From: DASXAI01 sp963728985
GTDB lineage: Bacteria; Actinomycetota; Acidimicrobiia; Acidimicrobiales; Ilumatobacteraceae
Reading direction: 5' to 3'
NCBI GenBank assembly: GCA_963728985.1
Contig: CAVSME010000001.1
Coordinates: forward strand, 124,001 to 188,000
DNA length: 64,000 nucleotides
This document shows, piece by piece, positions 53,340-63,550 of this stretch. Under the pieces are notes generated by a model, which was given only the letters and a program-made list of their open reading frames with translations, ran no database searches and had not been told where the DNA came from. Made by a program: the position numbers and the translations under genes. Positions within the stretch are counted from its first letter, which is position 1, and each line of letters opens with the position of its first letter.

Positions 53340-53957
53340 GTGATCAAAGCGGTGCTCTGGGACTTCGGCGGCGTCATCCTCACCAGCCCGTTCGAGGCGT
53401 TCGCCGAACACGAACGTCAGGCCGGCCTACCGGAGGGGTTCATCCGCGGCGTCAACGCCACGAACCCCCACACCAACGCGTGGGCTCAGCTCGAGCGCCA
53501 GGAGATCACCATCGAGGACTTCAACCTCGCCTTCGAGGCCGAGGCCATGGCCCTCGGCGGCACGGTCTCGGGGGCCCAGGTCCTGGAGCTGCTGGCCGGC
53601 GACATCCGCCCGGAGATGGTGTCGGCCCTGCACCGGATCAGGGACGCCGGCTTCGCCCAGGCGTGCCTCACCAACAACGTGGCCACCGGCGTCTCCCGAC
53701 CCGAGACGGAGGAGATCATGAGCATCTTCGACGTCGTCATCGAGTCGAGCAAGCTCGGCATCCGCAAGCCCGAGCCCCGCTTCTACGAGCTGGCGTGCGA
53801 GGCGCTGGAGGTCGACGCGTCCGAGTGCGTGTTCCTGGACGATCTCGGCATCAACCTGAAGCCGGCGCGGGCCATGGGCATGACCACGATCAAGGTGGAC
53901 ACGCCCGCTCAGTCGCTCGGCGAGCTGGAAGTGGTGCTGGGCCTGGAGCTGCGCTGA
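53340..53957 (+). CDS. HAD-superfamily hydrolase (ACAD10/epoxide-hydrolase N-domain type)
   Basis: 205 residues from GTG 53340. Motif I is AVLWDFGGVI, where the second Asp of DxD is Gly, as in the N-terminal phosphatase domains of soluble epoxide hydrolase and ACAD10-like proteins. CLTNN (motif II), the Lys region LGIRKPEPRFYELAC (III) and CVFLDDLGINLKPARAMGM (IV) are intact. Cap residues lie between motifs I and II. Phosphatase activity on an unknown substrate is inferred; the changed motif I could alter it. Confidence 0.85.
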   Translation: MIKAVLWDFGGVILTSPFEAFAEHERQAGLPEGFIRGVNATNPHTNAWAQLERQEITIEDFNLAFEAEAMALGGTVSGAQVLELLAGDIRPEMVSALHRIRDAGFAQACLTNNVATGVSRPETEEIMSIFDVVIESSKLGIRKPEPRFYELACEALEVDASECVFLDDLGINLKPARAMGMTTIKVDTPAQSLGELEVVLGLELR

Positions 53958-54091
53958 GGCGCTGAAGGCACTGGCGCGAGGCGATCCACTTCGAAGCCGC
54001 TCACGGCCACCTCGGCCGCCGCGCCGGGCACGGGATCGGCACCGATCAGCGCGTCGACGAGCTCCTCGATGTTCGGGCGAGCGCTCGCCAT
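53909..54091 (-). CDS. Possible small protein or gene remnant
   Basis: A 60-codon minus-strand frame, MASARPNIEELVDALIGADP, then GAAAEVAVSGFEVDRLAP and a Ser-rich tail that overlaps the HAD gene end by 49 bp. The first 40 residues have protein-like composition and strong GC3 bias. I recognise no family. It is the only coding candidate in the 53958-54241 gap, where otherwise only the HNH-gene promoter and operators are visible. Confidence 0.25.
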   Translation of the reverse strand: MASARPNIEELVDALIGADPVPGAAAEVAVSGFEVDRLAPVPSAPQRSSRPSTTSSSPSD

Positions 54092-54195
54092 GGCCCGGGT
54101 TCCATCGCTCCAACTCCCCATCTTCCCGCTCGGCAGCGTACCGCTCACGGGCCGCGTTCATGATCGCGTGCGCATTCCATACACGAGAACAACTT

Positions 54196-54235
54196 CCGCA
54201 AACGGGTTGCGGATTGAGGCGAACATACGTACGCT
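54196..54235 (+). promoter_or_regulatory. Promoter and operators of the HNH/DUF222 gene
   Basis: TACGCT (54230-54235) lies six bases before ATG 54242. Upstream is a perfect inverted repeat CCGCAA-n5-TTGCGG (54196-54212). Overlapping the -10 is GAACATACGTAC (54221-54232), a half-match to the actinobacterial LexA box (GAAC-n4-GTTC) and an imperfect palindrome. SOS control is a possibility. Confidence 0.4.
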
Positions 54236-54241
54236 CATTGC

Positions 54242-55420
54242 ATGGAAACGGCCGTGGAACGAGTCCTGCGGGCCATTGCCGAGCTACCCGACGACCTCAG
54301 CAGTGACGAGGTCGTGGCGTTGTTTGGCGGTTATGACCAGCTCGCTGCCCGCCTCTCTTCCGGCATAGAGCGTGTCGATCCGGCCGCTGACGGTGCCGTA
54401 ACCATGGCGCAGTGGCTGCGCTCCATGACCCGCCGCTCCAGCAGCGAATCGGCCGCCTTCGCGAAGCGCGCCAGCCGGCTGCGGGCCTGCCCCGAAGTCA
54501 CTGCCGCCTGGATCGACGGTCGCCTGGCCACCGCCCAGGCCGACGCCGTCGTCCACCACGTCAACGACCGCACGCAGGCCATCTTCACGGACCAGGAAGC
54601 CGCCCTCGTGCCCACCTTCGCTCGCCTCTCGGTGCGCTACACCGAGCACGCCATGCGCCGCTGGGCCGCCTACGCCGACGCGTTGGTCCACACGCCCTTG
54701 CCCGAACCATCCGATCGCGCCGTGCACCTGTCGATGGGCGGCGACGGCTGGGGAGAACTGTCGGGCCGCCTCGATCCTGGTGGGTTCCAGGTCGTGGCCG
54801 CCGCCCTCGCCGCCGCCACCACGCCCGACGTCGACGGGCAGCCGGCCCGCACCCGCAGCCAACGCTCCGCCGACGCCCTCGTCACCCTGGGCCGCTACTT
54901 CCTCGATCACGCCGACACCGCCGCCACGTCGCGAGGCAGTCGACCCGACGTGACCGTCGTGGTCACGCTCGACGATCTCGAGAAGCGGACCGGCCAGACG
55001 ATGGACGGCGGCATGCTCGACCCGGCCACGATCGGATCGTTGCTGTGCGACGCCGGCGTGCACCGCATCGTCACCGACGGCCGCTCCATCATCCTCGACG
55101 CCGGGCGTACCACTCGAACGGTGAGTCATCACCTGTTCGCTGCGCTCGCCGTGCGCGACGGCGGCTGCCGGTTCCCTGGCTGCGATCGGCCCGTGTCGTG
55201 GTGCGAAGCCCACCACGTCATCCCTTGGCAACTCGGCGGCCCCACCGACCCCTCCAACCTCGTGCTCGCGTGCTGGCGTCACCACCACGACTTCGCCCAC
55301 CACCCCCGGTGGCACCTCAAGCTCCTGCCTGATGCCACCGTCGAAGTCACCAGGCCCGACGGCACCGTGCTCACCAGCCGCCCGCCGCCGCTCGCCCGAT
55401 GCGCCGGTGAGGCAGGCTGA
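54242..55420 (+). CDS. DUF222 (13E12-type) protein with HNH endonuclease domain
   Basis: 392 residues. The long helical DUF222 region (1-290) contains TAAWIDGRLATAQADAVVHH and SADALVTLGRYFL. The C-terminal HNH fold reads CRFPGCDRPVSWCEAHHVIP followed by NLVLACWRHHHDFAH, with two Cys and the His-Asn-His core intact. This is the 13E12-repeat family, abundant and often multicopy in actinobacteria. DNA cleavage is expected from the HNH motif; the biological role is unsettled. A LexA-like half-box overlaps its promoter. Confidence 0.9.
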   Translation: METAVERVLRAIAELPDDLSSDEVVALFGGYDQLAARLSSGIERVDPAADGAVTMAQWLRSMTRRSSSESAAFAKRASRLRACPEVTAAWIDGRLATAQADAVVHHVNDRTQAIFTDQEAALVPTFARLSVRYTEHAMRRWAAYADALVHTPLPEPSDRAVHLSMGGDGWGELSGRLDPGGFQVVAAALAAATTPDVDGQPARTRSQRSADALVTLGRYFLDHADTAATSRGSRPDVTVVVTLDDLEKRTGQTMDGGMLDPATIGSLLCDAGVHRIVTDGRSIILDAGRTTRTVSHHLFAALAVRDGGCRFPGCDRPVSWCEAHHVIPWQLGGPTDPSNLVLACWRHHHDFAHHPRWHLKLLPDATVEVTRPDGTVLTSRPPPLARCAGEAG

Positions 55421-55425
55421 CAGGT

Positions 55426-55878
55426 ATGGACGTGACCATCCGGCTCGCCGTGCCCGTCGACCTGGGCCGGGTGAGCGAGATTTTTCGGGAGGCGTCACTC
55501 TCCAACGAGGGCGATCGCCCGCTGCTGGCCGCCCATCCGGAGCTCCTCGTCTTCGCGCCGACGGCCATCGACGAGGGGCGCACGCTCGTCGCCGTCACCG
55601 ACGATCAGGTGGTCGGGTTCGTCACCACGCAGATCGTCGCCGACGTCTGGGAGGTGGAGGATTTGTTCGTCGACCCGGGCTGGATGCGGCGCGGGGTGGC
55701 CACGCAATTGATGGCCGCCGCCGCCGCCGTGGCTCGCGCCGGCAGTGCCGCGCGCCTCGAGGTCACGGCAAATGGCCACGCGCTCGATTTCTACAAGAGC
55801 GCCGGTTTCGTCCTCGATCGGGAGATCGATCTGGAATATGGGAGGGGCTATCGGATGCACATGCCCGGAACGGGCTAG
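55426..55878 (+). CDS. GNAT-family N-acetyltransferase
   Basis: 150 residues: TIRLAVPVDLGRVSEIFREA at the N-terminus, the acetyl-CoA pyrophosphate loop LFVDPGWMRRGVATQLMAAA (about 83-102), and motif B NGHALDFYKSAGFVLDREI. Q/R-x-x-G-x-A is present as RRGVA. The acceptor is unknown. It starts five bases after the HNH gene, and its stop overlaps kgd tail to tail by four bases. Confidence 0.9.
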   Translation: MDVTIRLAVPVDLGRVSEIFREASLSNEGDRPLLAAHPELLVFAPTAIDEGRTLVAVTDDQVVGFVTTQIVADVWEVEDLFVDPGWMRRGVATQLMAAAAAVARAGSAARLEVTANGHALDFYKSAGFVLDREIDLEYGRGYRMHMPGTG

Positions 55879-58800
55879 AGGTCGGCGAACGTCTCGTCCA
55901 GCAGGTCGGCCAGCTCCTGCTCGTGGATGGTGGCCGAGCCGGTGGCGGGGCTGCCCGACTCCATGCGGGCCACCGGCCGCACGGTGTAGCCCCGATCCTC
56001 GATCGGGTGCGTGTTGTGGAACATGTAGTGCCACGCACCCATGTTCTCGGGCTCCTCCTGGAGCCACACCAGCTCCTTGGCGTTCGGGTACCGGCTCAGC
56101 ACGTCGAGCAGCTCCTCCTGCGGGAACGGGAACAGCTGCTCCACCCGGATGATGGCCACCGGCGCCTGGCGGGCGTCACGGGCGGCGATGGCATCCCAGG
56201 CCACCTTCCCCGAGCAGAACACGAGGCGCCGCACCGCCTGCGGATCGCCGACGCCGGGATCGTCGAGCACCTCCTCGAAGGAACCGTGCGTCAGATCGTC
56301 GATCGGCGAGCGGCTCTCCTTCATGCGCAGCGGCTTCTTCGGCGTGAAGACGATCAGCGGCTTGCGGATGTCGCGCAGCACCTGCCGGCGCAGCAGGTGG
56401 AAGTACTGCGCCGCGGTGGTGGCGTTCACGATCTGCATGTTGTCCTCGGCCGACAGCGTCAGGAACCGCTCGATGCGGGCCGACGAGTGCTCCGGGCCCT
56501 GGCCCTCGTACCCGTGCGGGAGCAGCAGCACCAACCCGGAGGTCTGGCCCCACTTGTCCTCCGCCGCCACCAGGTACTGGTCGATCACGACCTGGGCGCC
56601 GTTGACGAAATCGCCGAACTGGGCCTCCCAGAGGACCAGCGCGTCCTTGTTCGCCACCGAGTAGCCGTACTCGAACCCGACGGCGGCGTACTCCGACAGC
56701 AGCGAGTCGTAGACCCACAGGTGCGACTGCCGACCGGGTAACGACTGCAGTGGCACCCACGACTTGCCCTGCTCGTGGTCGACCAGCCCCATGTGGCGCT
56801 GGCTGAACGTGCCGCGGCGGGTGTCCTCGCCGGCCAGGCGCACGTCGACGCCCTCGAGCAGCAACGAACCGAAGGACAGCGCCTCGGCGGTGGCCCACTC
56901 CACCTCGCCCTCGTCGTGGTACAGCTTGGCCCGCGCCGTGAACTGGCGCGCCAGCTTCGGGTGGGGGGTGAACCCATCGGGGTACGACGTGAGGTGGTCG
57001 AACACGGCGTCGAGCTGCTGGCGCGGCACGCCGGTCTCGATGTGGGGCAGCACGCCCACCGCCTTCGAGCGGCGGGCCGCCTTCACCGGCGACGGCTTGG
57101 CCGCACGCGTCTCGTCGAGCGCTACCTGGAGGCGCGACTGGAAGTCGGCCAGGGCCGCCTCGGCCTCGTCGAGGGTGATGTCACCCCGGCGCACCAGAGC
57201 TTCGGTGAAGAGCTTGCGCACGCTGCGGCGCGACTCGATGGCCCGGTACATGAGCGGCTGCGTGTAGCTCGGGTCGTCGCCCTCGTTGTGACCGTGGCGG
57301 CGGTAGCACACCATGTCGATCACGACGTCCTTGTGGAACGTCTGGCGGTACTCGTAGGCCAGCGCCGCCACCCGCACGCACGCCTCGGGATCGTCGCCGT
57401 TCACGTGGAAGATGGGCGCCTGGATCATCTTGGCCACATCGGTGGCGTATTGCGACGAGCGGGCGTACTCGGGCGACGTCGTGAAGCCGATCTGGTTGTT
57501 GATGACGAGGTGCACGGTGCCGCCGACGCGGTAGCCGCTGATGGTGCTCATGGCCAGGCACTCGGCCACCACCCCCTGGCCGGCGAAGGCGGCGTCGCCG
57601 TGCAGCAGGAGCGGCAGCACGGGATAGGAGCCGGGCGGGTCGATCTGGTCCTGGCGGGCCCGCACCATGCCGAGCACGATCGGGTCGACGGTCTCCAGGT
57701 GGCTCGGGTTGGCGGCCAGCTCCACGGTGACGTCCTTGCCGCTCTGGCTCACGTACTTGCCCATGGCGCCGAGGTGGTACTTGACGTCGCCCGAGCCCTG
57801 CACCGAGTTGGGATCGACGTAGCCCTCGAACTCGCGGAAGATCTGGTCGTAGCTCTTGCCGACGATGTTGGCCAGCACGTTCAGCCGGCCCCGGTGGGCC
57901 ATGCCGAGCACCACGCCGGCGGTGCCGTCGTCAGCGGCCGCCGACAGGATCGTGTCCAGGATGGGGATGGCCGACTCGGCCCCTTCCAGGCCGAAGCGCT
58001 TGGTGCCCACGTACTTCGTGGCGAGGAACTTCTCGAACGCCTCGGCCGCGTTCAACCGGCCGAGCAGGTGGCGCAGCTCGGGGTTGGAGAGCTGGAACGG
58101 CACGCCTTCCACCTTCGACTGGATCCAGCGCTGCTCGTCGGTCTCCTGGATGTGCATGTACTCGATGCCGATGCTGCGGCAGTACGCATCCCGCAGGACA
58201 TGGAGGATCTTGCCGAGCTTCATCGTCTCCTGCCCGGCCAGGCCGCCGGTGAGGAACTCCCGCTCGAGGTCCCAGATGGTGAGGCCGTAGGTGGCGGGAT
58301 CGAGCTCGTCGTGCATCTTGGGCTCTTGCCATCCCAGCGGATCGAGATCGGCGATGAGATGGCCGCGCACACGGTGGGCGCGCACGAGCGTGGCCACCTG
58401 CATCTGCTTCTCGAGGTAGGCGGCGTCGCGGTTGATGGGGCTCAGGTCCTGGCGCCACTTCACCTCTTCGTAGGGCACCGCCAGGCTGCGGAACACGTCG
58501 TGGTAGAAGTCATGCTCGCCCATCAGCAGTTCGTGGACGCGCTTGAGGAACATGCCGGACTCGGCGCCCTGGATGATGCGGTGGTCGTACGTGGACGTCA
58601 CCGTGACGACCTTGGAGACACCGAGCTCGCCGAGCGTGCGCTCGTCGGCGCCCTGCCACTCGGCCGGGTAGTCGATGGTGCCGACGCCGACGATCACGCC
58701 CTGGCCCGGCATCAGGCGCGGCACCGACTGGACCGTGCCGATGGTGCCCGGGTTGGTGAGGGTGACGGTGGCGCCCTGGAAGTCGTCAACCGTGAGCTTG

Positions 58801-59456
58801 TTCGTGCGGACCTTGCGGATCAGATCCTCGTACGCGCTGTGGAACTCGGCGAAGTCCATCGCCGCCGCATCGCGCAGCACCGGGACGACGAGCGTGCGGC
58901 TGCCGTCGGACTTGGCCACGTCGACGGCGAGGCCCATGCTCACCTGGTCGTGGCGAACGACGCGGGGCTTGCCGTCGGCCCCCTCCACGAAGGTGTTGCC
59001 CATCACCGGCACGGCGTCGGCGATGGCCCGCACCACGGCGTAGCCGATCAGGTGGGTGTAGCTGACCTTGCCACCGCCCTTGCGGCCGAGGAAGCCGTTG
59101 ATGACGCTGCGGTTCACCTCCAGCAGGCGAGCCGGCACGTTGCGGAAGCTGGTGGCGGTGGGCACCCCCAGGCTGCGCTCCATGTTGGCGACGATGGCGG
59201 CGCCGGCCCCCCGGATCGGGTCGCCGGCCTCCGTCGGCACCGCGGGGGTTGCGGCGGGAGCGGCCGATGCCGGTGCCTGGGCGGGCGCCGGCGTCGCCGA
59301 CGCGCCGTTGGTGACCGACGAGCGGTAGTCGGCGAAGAACTCCTGCCAGTTCGAGCTGACCGAAGACGGGTCGGAGCGGAACCGCTCGTACATCTCCTCG
59401 ACGAGCCAGGCGTTCGGCCCGAATTGCTCCGCTTCGACGTCCTCTGCCACGTCCAT
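55875..59456 (-). CDS. kgd: Multifunctional 2-oxoglutarate decarboxylase/dehydrogenase E1-E2 (Kgd)
   Basis: 1193 residues. An N-terminal E1 leader (FGPNAWLVEEMYERFRSDPS) and an Ala/Pro linker precede an E2-like succinyltransferase catalytic domain (about 85-320) with STYDHRIIQGAESG. The ThDP-dependent E1 follows (about 380-1193): HLGAMGKYVSQSGKDVTVEL, GDAAFAGQGVVAE, HLVINNQIGFTTSP and LLLPHGYEGQGPEHSSARIE. This fused form is typical of actinobacteria and joins a lipoamide partner to turn 2-oxoglutarate into succinyl-CoA. No lipoyl domain is present, as expected. It diverges from the cupredoxin gene. Confidence 0.95.
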   Translation of the reverse strand: MDVAEDVEAEQFGPNAWLVEEMYERFRSDPSSVSSNWQEFFADYRSSVTNGASATPAPAQAPASAAPAATPAVPTEAGDPIRGAGAAIVANMERSLGVPTATSFRNVPARLLEVNRSVINGFLGRKGGGKVSYTHLIGYAVVRAIADAVPVMGNTFVEGADGKPRVVRHDQVSMGLAVDVAKSDGSRTLVVPVLRDAAAMDFAEFHSAYEDLIRKVRTNKLTVDDFQGATVTLTNPGTIGTVQSVPRLMPGQGVIVGVGTIDYPAEWQGADERTLGELGVSKVVTVTSTYDHRIIQGAESGMFLKRVHELLMGEHDFYHDVFRSLAVPYEEVKWRQDLSPINRDAAYLEKQMQVATLVRAHRVRGHLIADLDPLGWQEPKMHDELDPATYGLTIWDLEREFLTGGLAGQETMKLGKILHVLRDAYCRSIGIEYMHIQETDEQRWIQSKVEGVPFQLSNPELRHLLGRLNAAEAFEKFLATKYVGTKRFGLEGAESAIPILDTILSAAADDGTAGVVLGMAHRGRLNVLANIVGKSYDQIFREFEGYVDPNSVQGSGDVKYHLGAMGKYVSQSGKDVTVELAANPSHLETVDPIVLGMVRARQDQIDPPGSYPVLPLLLHGDAAFAGQGVVAECLAMSTISGYRVGGTVHLVINNQIGFTTSPEYARSSQYATDVAKMIQAPIFHVNGDDPEACVRVAALAYEYRQTFHKDVVIDMVCYRRHGHNEGDDPSYTQPLMYRAIESRRSVRKLFTEALVRRGDITLDEAEAALADFQSRLQVALDETRAAKPSPVKAARRSKAVGVLPHIETGVPRQQLDAVFDHLTSYPDGFTPHPKLARQFTARAKLYHDEGEVEWATAEALSFGSLLLEGVDVRLAGEDTRRGTFSQRHMGLVDHEQGKSWVPLQSLPGRQSHLWVYDSLLSEYAAVGFEYGYSVANKDALVLWEAQFGDFVNGAQVVIDQYLVAAEDKWGQTSGLVLLLPHGYEGQGPEHSSARIERFLTLSAEDNMQIVNATTAAQYFHLLRRQVLRDIRKPLIVFTPKKPLRMKESRSPIDDLTHGSFEEVLDDPGVGDPQAVRRLVFCSGKVAWDAIAARDARQAPVAIIRVEQLFPFPQEELLDVLSRYPNAKELVWLQEEPENMGAWHYMFHNTHPIEDRGYTVRPVARMESGSPATGSATIHEQELADLLDETFADL

Positions 59457-59512
59457 CGATGCTACCGGCGCCTGTGTCCGCCAGATGGCGGCCGGTAGCG
59501 TCCGACCCCGGT

Positions 59513-59902
59513 ATGTCCCCCCGCTCCCGCCTCCTCATCGCTCTTGTCCCCGCCCTCGTCCTCGCCGCCTGCGGAGGCGGGGGTGGCGGCTCCAGCTCCA
59601 CCCCCACGGCGCCCGCCAATCCCAACCTCACGGTGATCGCCGAGGAGATCCACTTCGACCAGAAGCAGTACTCGGTGCCCGCCGGCGAGGTGCGGGTGGC
59701 GTACCCGAACCAGGGCACCCAGACCCACACGTTCATCGTCCAGGATCCCAAGGGCGACGACATCGCCCCGAAGCTGCGCGTCGGACCGGGGAAGGAGACG
59801 GGCGGCGTCTACCAACTCGCCCCCGGCACCTACACCCTCTACTGCGACATCACCGGCCACCGCGCCGCCGGCATGGTGGCGACGCTCACGGTCACGCCTT
59901 GA
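59513..59902 (+). CDS. Cupredoxin-like lipoprotein
   Basis: 129 residues from ATG 59513. A lipoprotein signal (LLIALVPALVLAACGGG) and Gly/Ser linker lead to a single plastocyanin-like domain. Copper-ligand candidates are in the right order: His in THTFIV, Cys in LYCDITGH, the His of that segment, and Met in AAGM. It should be an extracytoplasmic electron carrier or copper-binding protein. Its end overlaps the PuuD-like gene by 11 bp. Confidence 0.85.
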   Translation: MSPRSRLLIALVPALVLAACGGGGGGSSSTPTAPANPNLTVIAEEIHFDQKQYSVPAGEVRVAYPNQGTQTHTFIVQDPKGDDIAPKLRVGPGKETGGVYQLAPGTYTLYCDITGHRAAGMVATLTVTP

Positions 59903-60644
59903 GGAAGAGCTCCGAGAGCAGCCAGTAGATGAACCACAGCACGAAGCCGGAGATGATCGTGATGCGGACGGTCTCGTAGATCTGCTTCCCGGGGTTGCCC
60001 GGCGCCACGCCGCCGATGAGCCCGAGGGCGTTGGCCTCCAGCACCGCCCAGATCACGAGCGAGATGAGAAGGAAGCCGACCACCTTGCCGGCGCCGAGGT
60101 CGAACCCGAACGTCTCGCCCGTGTAGAAGTGCGCCGTCCCGACCATGAACCACAGCATCGGGATGGAGAAGATCGTGTTCATGCGGCTGGCCAGGAACGC
60201 CCGCCGGCCCGCTGCCGCCGCCGCCGGGTCGGGGGGCTGGCCGTTGAGCACGTTCACGGCGTTGGCGATCACGATGCGCTGGTTGGGCCAGATCACCATC
60301 CAGACGTTGTAGAGCATGGTCAGGGCGATGATCATCCCGAGGAGGATCGACACCCCGTTCGCCCGCTTGAAGAAGTCCTTGTAGTAGTCCTCGGTGGCGC
60401 CGGTGATCAGGATGCCGAAGATGGCCGTCCCCAGCGCCGCCCAGCGGAACCACCACAGGGCGCGAGACGCCAGCTTGGCGATGGCCTCGCTGCGGGCCTC
60501 CGGGCTGAACTCGGCGAAGGCCGGCACCTGCACGAAGTTGAAGTAGTAGAGCAGCCCGATCCAGGCGATCCCGAAGAGCACATGCAGCCAACGGAGGGTC
60601 CCGGTGAATCCGGCTCGTTCGAAGAGTTCCAAGCCAAGCAGCAC
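59892..60644 (-). CDS. PuuD-like (DUF989) integral membrane protein
   Basis: About 250 residues if started at GTG 60644, where TACGTT lies seven bases upstream; a TTG at 60653 is the longer option. Eight or so hydrophobic helices are visible, including LRWLHVLFGIAWIGLLYYFN, ALWWFRWAALGTAIFGILIT and LLGMIIALTMLYNVWMVIWP, with His residues in helices 1 and later. This is the membrane half of urate hydroxylase PuuD. The C-terminal cytochrome c domain of characterised PuuD is missing, so urate oxidation is uncertain. It diverges from ettA. Confidence 0.75.
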   Translation of the reverse strand: MLLGLELFERAGFTGTLRWLHVLFGIAWIGLLYYFNFVQVPAFAEFSPEARSEAIAKLASRALWWFRWAALGTAIFGILITGATEDYYKDFFKRANGVSILLGMIIALTMLYNVWMVIWPNQRIVIANAVNVLNGQPPDPAAAAAGRRAFLASRMNTIFSIPMLWFMVGTAHFYTGETFGFDLGAGKVVGFLLISLVIWAVLEANALGLIGGVAPGNPGKQIYETVRITIISGFVLWFIYWLLSELFLKA

Positions 60645-60651
60645 GAACGGC

Positions 60652-60657
60652 AACGTA
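60652..60657 (-). promoter_or_regulatory. -10 box for PuuD-like gene
   Basis: TACGTT on the minus strand, seven bases before GTG 60644; it argues for that start over TTG 60653. Confidence 0.4.
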
Positions 60658-60691
60658 GCACCGGCCCCGCCGTCACTAGCCTGATGGTCCG

Positions 60692-62364
<1,673 letters not shown>

Positions 62365-62368
<4 letters not shown>

Positions 62369-62682
62369 CGCCGCTGCGCGTGCTCCGCGTCGTCGTGATC
62401 GTCCTGTGCGCCGGTGGGATCACAGGGATGATCGTGGCGTCGGTGGCCGGCAACAACAACGGCTGGGTGGTCACGTTCGGCCTCCTCACCGCGGTGTCGG
62501 TGGTCGTCCTCATGGCGTTCTCGGCGGCCGCCAACCGGACGGCGGCGGGCAGCGGCGCCGTCGACGAGGAGCTGGCGGCGCAGGTCGAGGACCGCATCCG
62601 GGACCTCGTCGAGACGGGAGCGGACGAGTCCGCCGTGCGCGACCTCGTGCGCGACGCCGTGCTGCTCGGGAGGCGCCGATGA
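62365..62682 (+). CDS. Small two-helix membrane protein
   Basis: 105 residues from GTG 62365, overlapping the ettA stop (GTGA) and in turn overlapping the next ATG (ATGA). Two transmembrane helices (VVVIVLCAGGITGMIVASVA; VTFGLLTAVSVVVLMAFSAA) are followed by a 45-residue charged tail (DEELAAQVEDRIRDLVETGA) predicted to be helical and cytosolic. I recognise no family. Its translation is coupled on both sides. Confidence 0.75.
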
Positions 62683-63425
62683 CCGAGTCCGACCACGCCC
62701 TGGCCGCCCGGCTGGCCACCGCCGCCGGGGAGGTGCTGGTGGCGCTGCGGGAGGAGCGGGCCGGCTACGCGCCGTACTGGCAGGTGATGGACGAAGGCGA
62801 CGCCGCCGCCCACCACTTCCTCGTGCGGGAGCTGGCCGCCGCCCGGCCCGACGACGCCGTCTTGTCCGAGGAGGGGCTCGACAGCCGGGCCCGCCTGTCC
62901 GCCGACCGGGTCTGGATCATCGATCCGCTCGACGGCACCAACGAGTTCGGCGAGCCCGGCCGGCCCGACTGGGCCGTGCACGTGGCCCTGGTGCGCGACG
63001 GGCGGCCCATCGCCGGCGCCGTCGCCCTGCCCGCCATAGGCCGCACGTTCGCCACCGAGCCGGCGCCGGTCCCGCCGCCGCCGCTCGACGGCCGCCGCCC
63101 GCGCGTCGTGATGAGCCGGAACCGGGCGCCCCACGCCAGCATCGTCGTCGCCCAGGCGCTGGGCGCCGACCTGCTGCGCCTCGGCTCGGCCGGGGCCAAG
63201 ACCATGGCCGTCGTGACCGGTGACGCCGACGTCTACGCCCACGCCGGTGGCATGTACGAGTGGGACTCGTGCGCCCCCGCGGCGGTAGCGGCGGCGGCCG
63301 GGTTGCACGTGAGCCGGATCGACGGTTCGCCGCTGCAGTACAACCGGCCCGATCCGTGGCTGCCCGATCTGTTGGTGTGCCGGGCCGAACTGGCCTCGGC
63401 CGTACTGGAGGCACTCTGGGGATGA
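62679..63425 (+). CDS. cysQ: Inositol monophosphatase-family phosphatase (CysQ-like)
   Basis: 248 residues from ATG 62679. Metal-site motifs: LSEEGLD, WIIDPLDGTNEFGEPGRPDW and, later, YEWDSCAPAAVAAAAGLHVS. The acidic EE, DPLDGT and WD residues bind the Mg/Li-sensitive site. The motif order and length fit CysQ 3'(2'),5'-bisphosphate nucleotidases, which remove PAP or PAPS in sulfate assimilation; an inositol monophosphatase is the alternative. It overlaps its neighbours at both ends by four bases. Confidence 0.8.
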   Translation: MTESDHALAARLATAAGEVLVALREERAGYAPYWQVMDEGDAAAHHFLVRELAAARPDDAVLSEEGLDSRARLSADRVWIIDPLDGTNEFGEPGRPDWAVHVALVRDGRPIAGAVALPAIGRTFATEPAPVPPPPLDGRRPRVVMSRNRAPHASIVVAQALGADLLRLGSAGAKTMAVVTGDADVYAHAGGMYEWDSCAPAAVAAAAGLHVSRIDGSPLQYNRPDPWLPDLLVCRAELASAVLEALWG

Positions 63426-63550
63426 GCGAGCGAAGCGAGCGAATCAGGAACACGGCGCATCGCGTGCCGCGCAGCGGCGAGCGGCTCACTGGTGCCCCCC
63501 CGCCGGCACGCCGTGGAACCCGTGTTCTCGCCTGGATGGTGCACCAGTGA
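63422..63550 (+). CDS. SERSER mini-ORF coupling cysQ-like gene and crotonase
   Basis: 42 codons, MSERSERIRNTAHRVPRSGE onward, Arg-rich. Its ATG lies in the cysQ-like stop (ATGA) and its stop lies in the GTGA that starts the crotonase, so ribosomes could pass through all three. The first codons come from a GCGAGCGAAGCGAGCG-type repeat that I recall at many actinobacterial gene starts. Possibly a translational linker rather than a functional protein. Confidence 0.4.
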   Translation: MSERSERIRNTAHRVPRSGERLTGAPPPARRGTRVLAWMVHQ

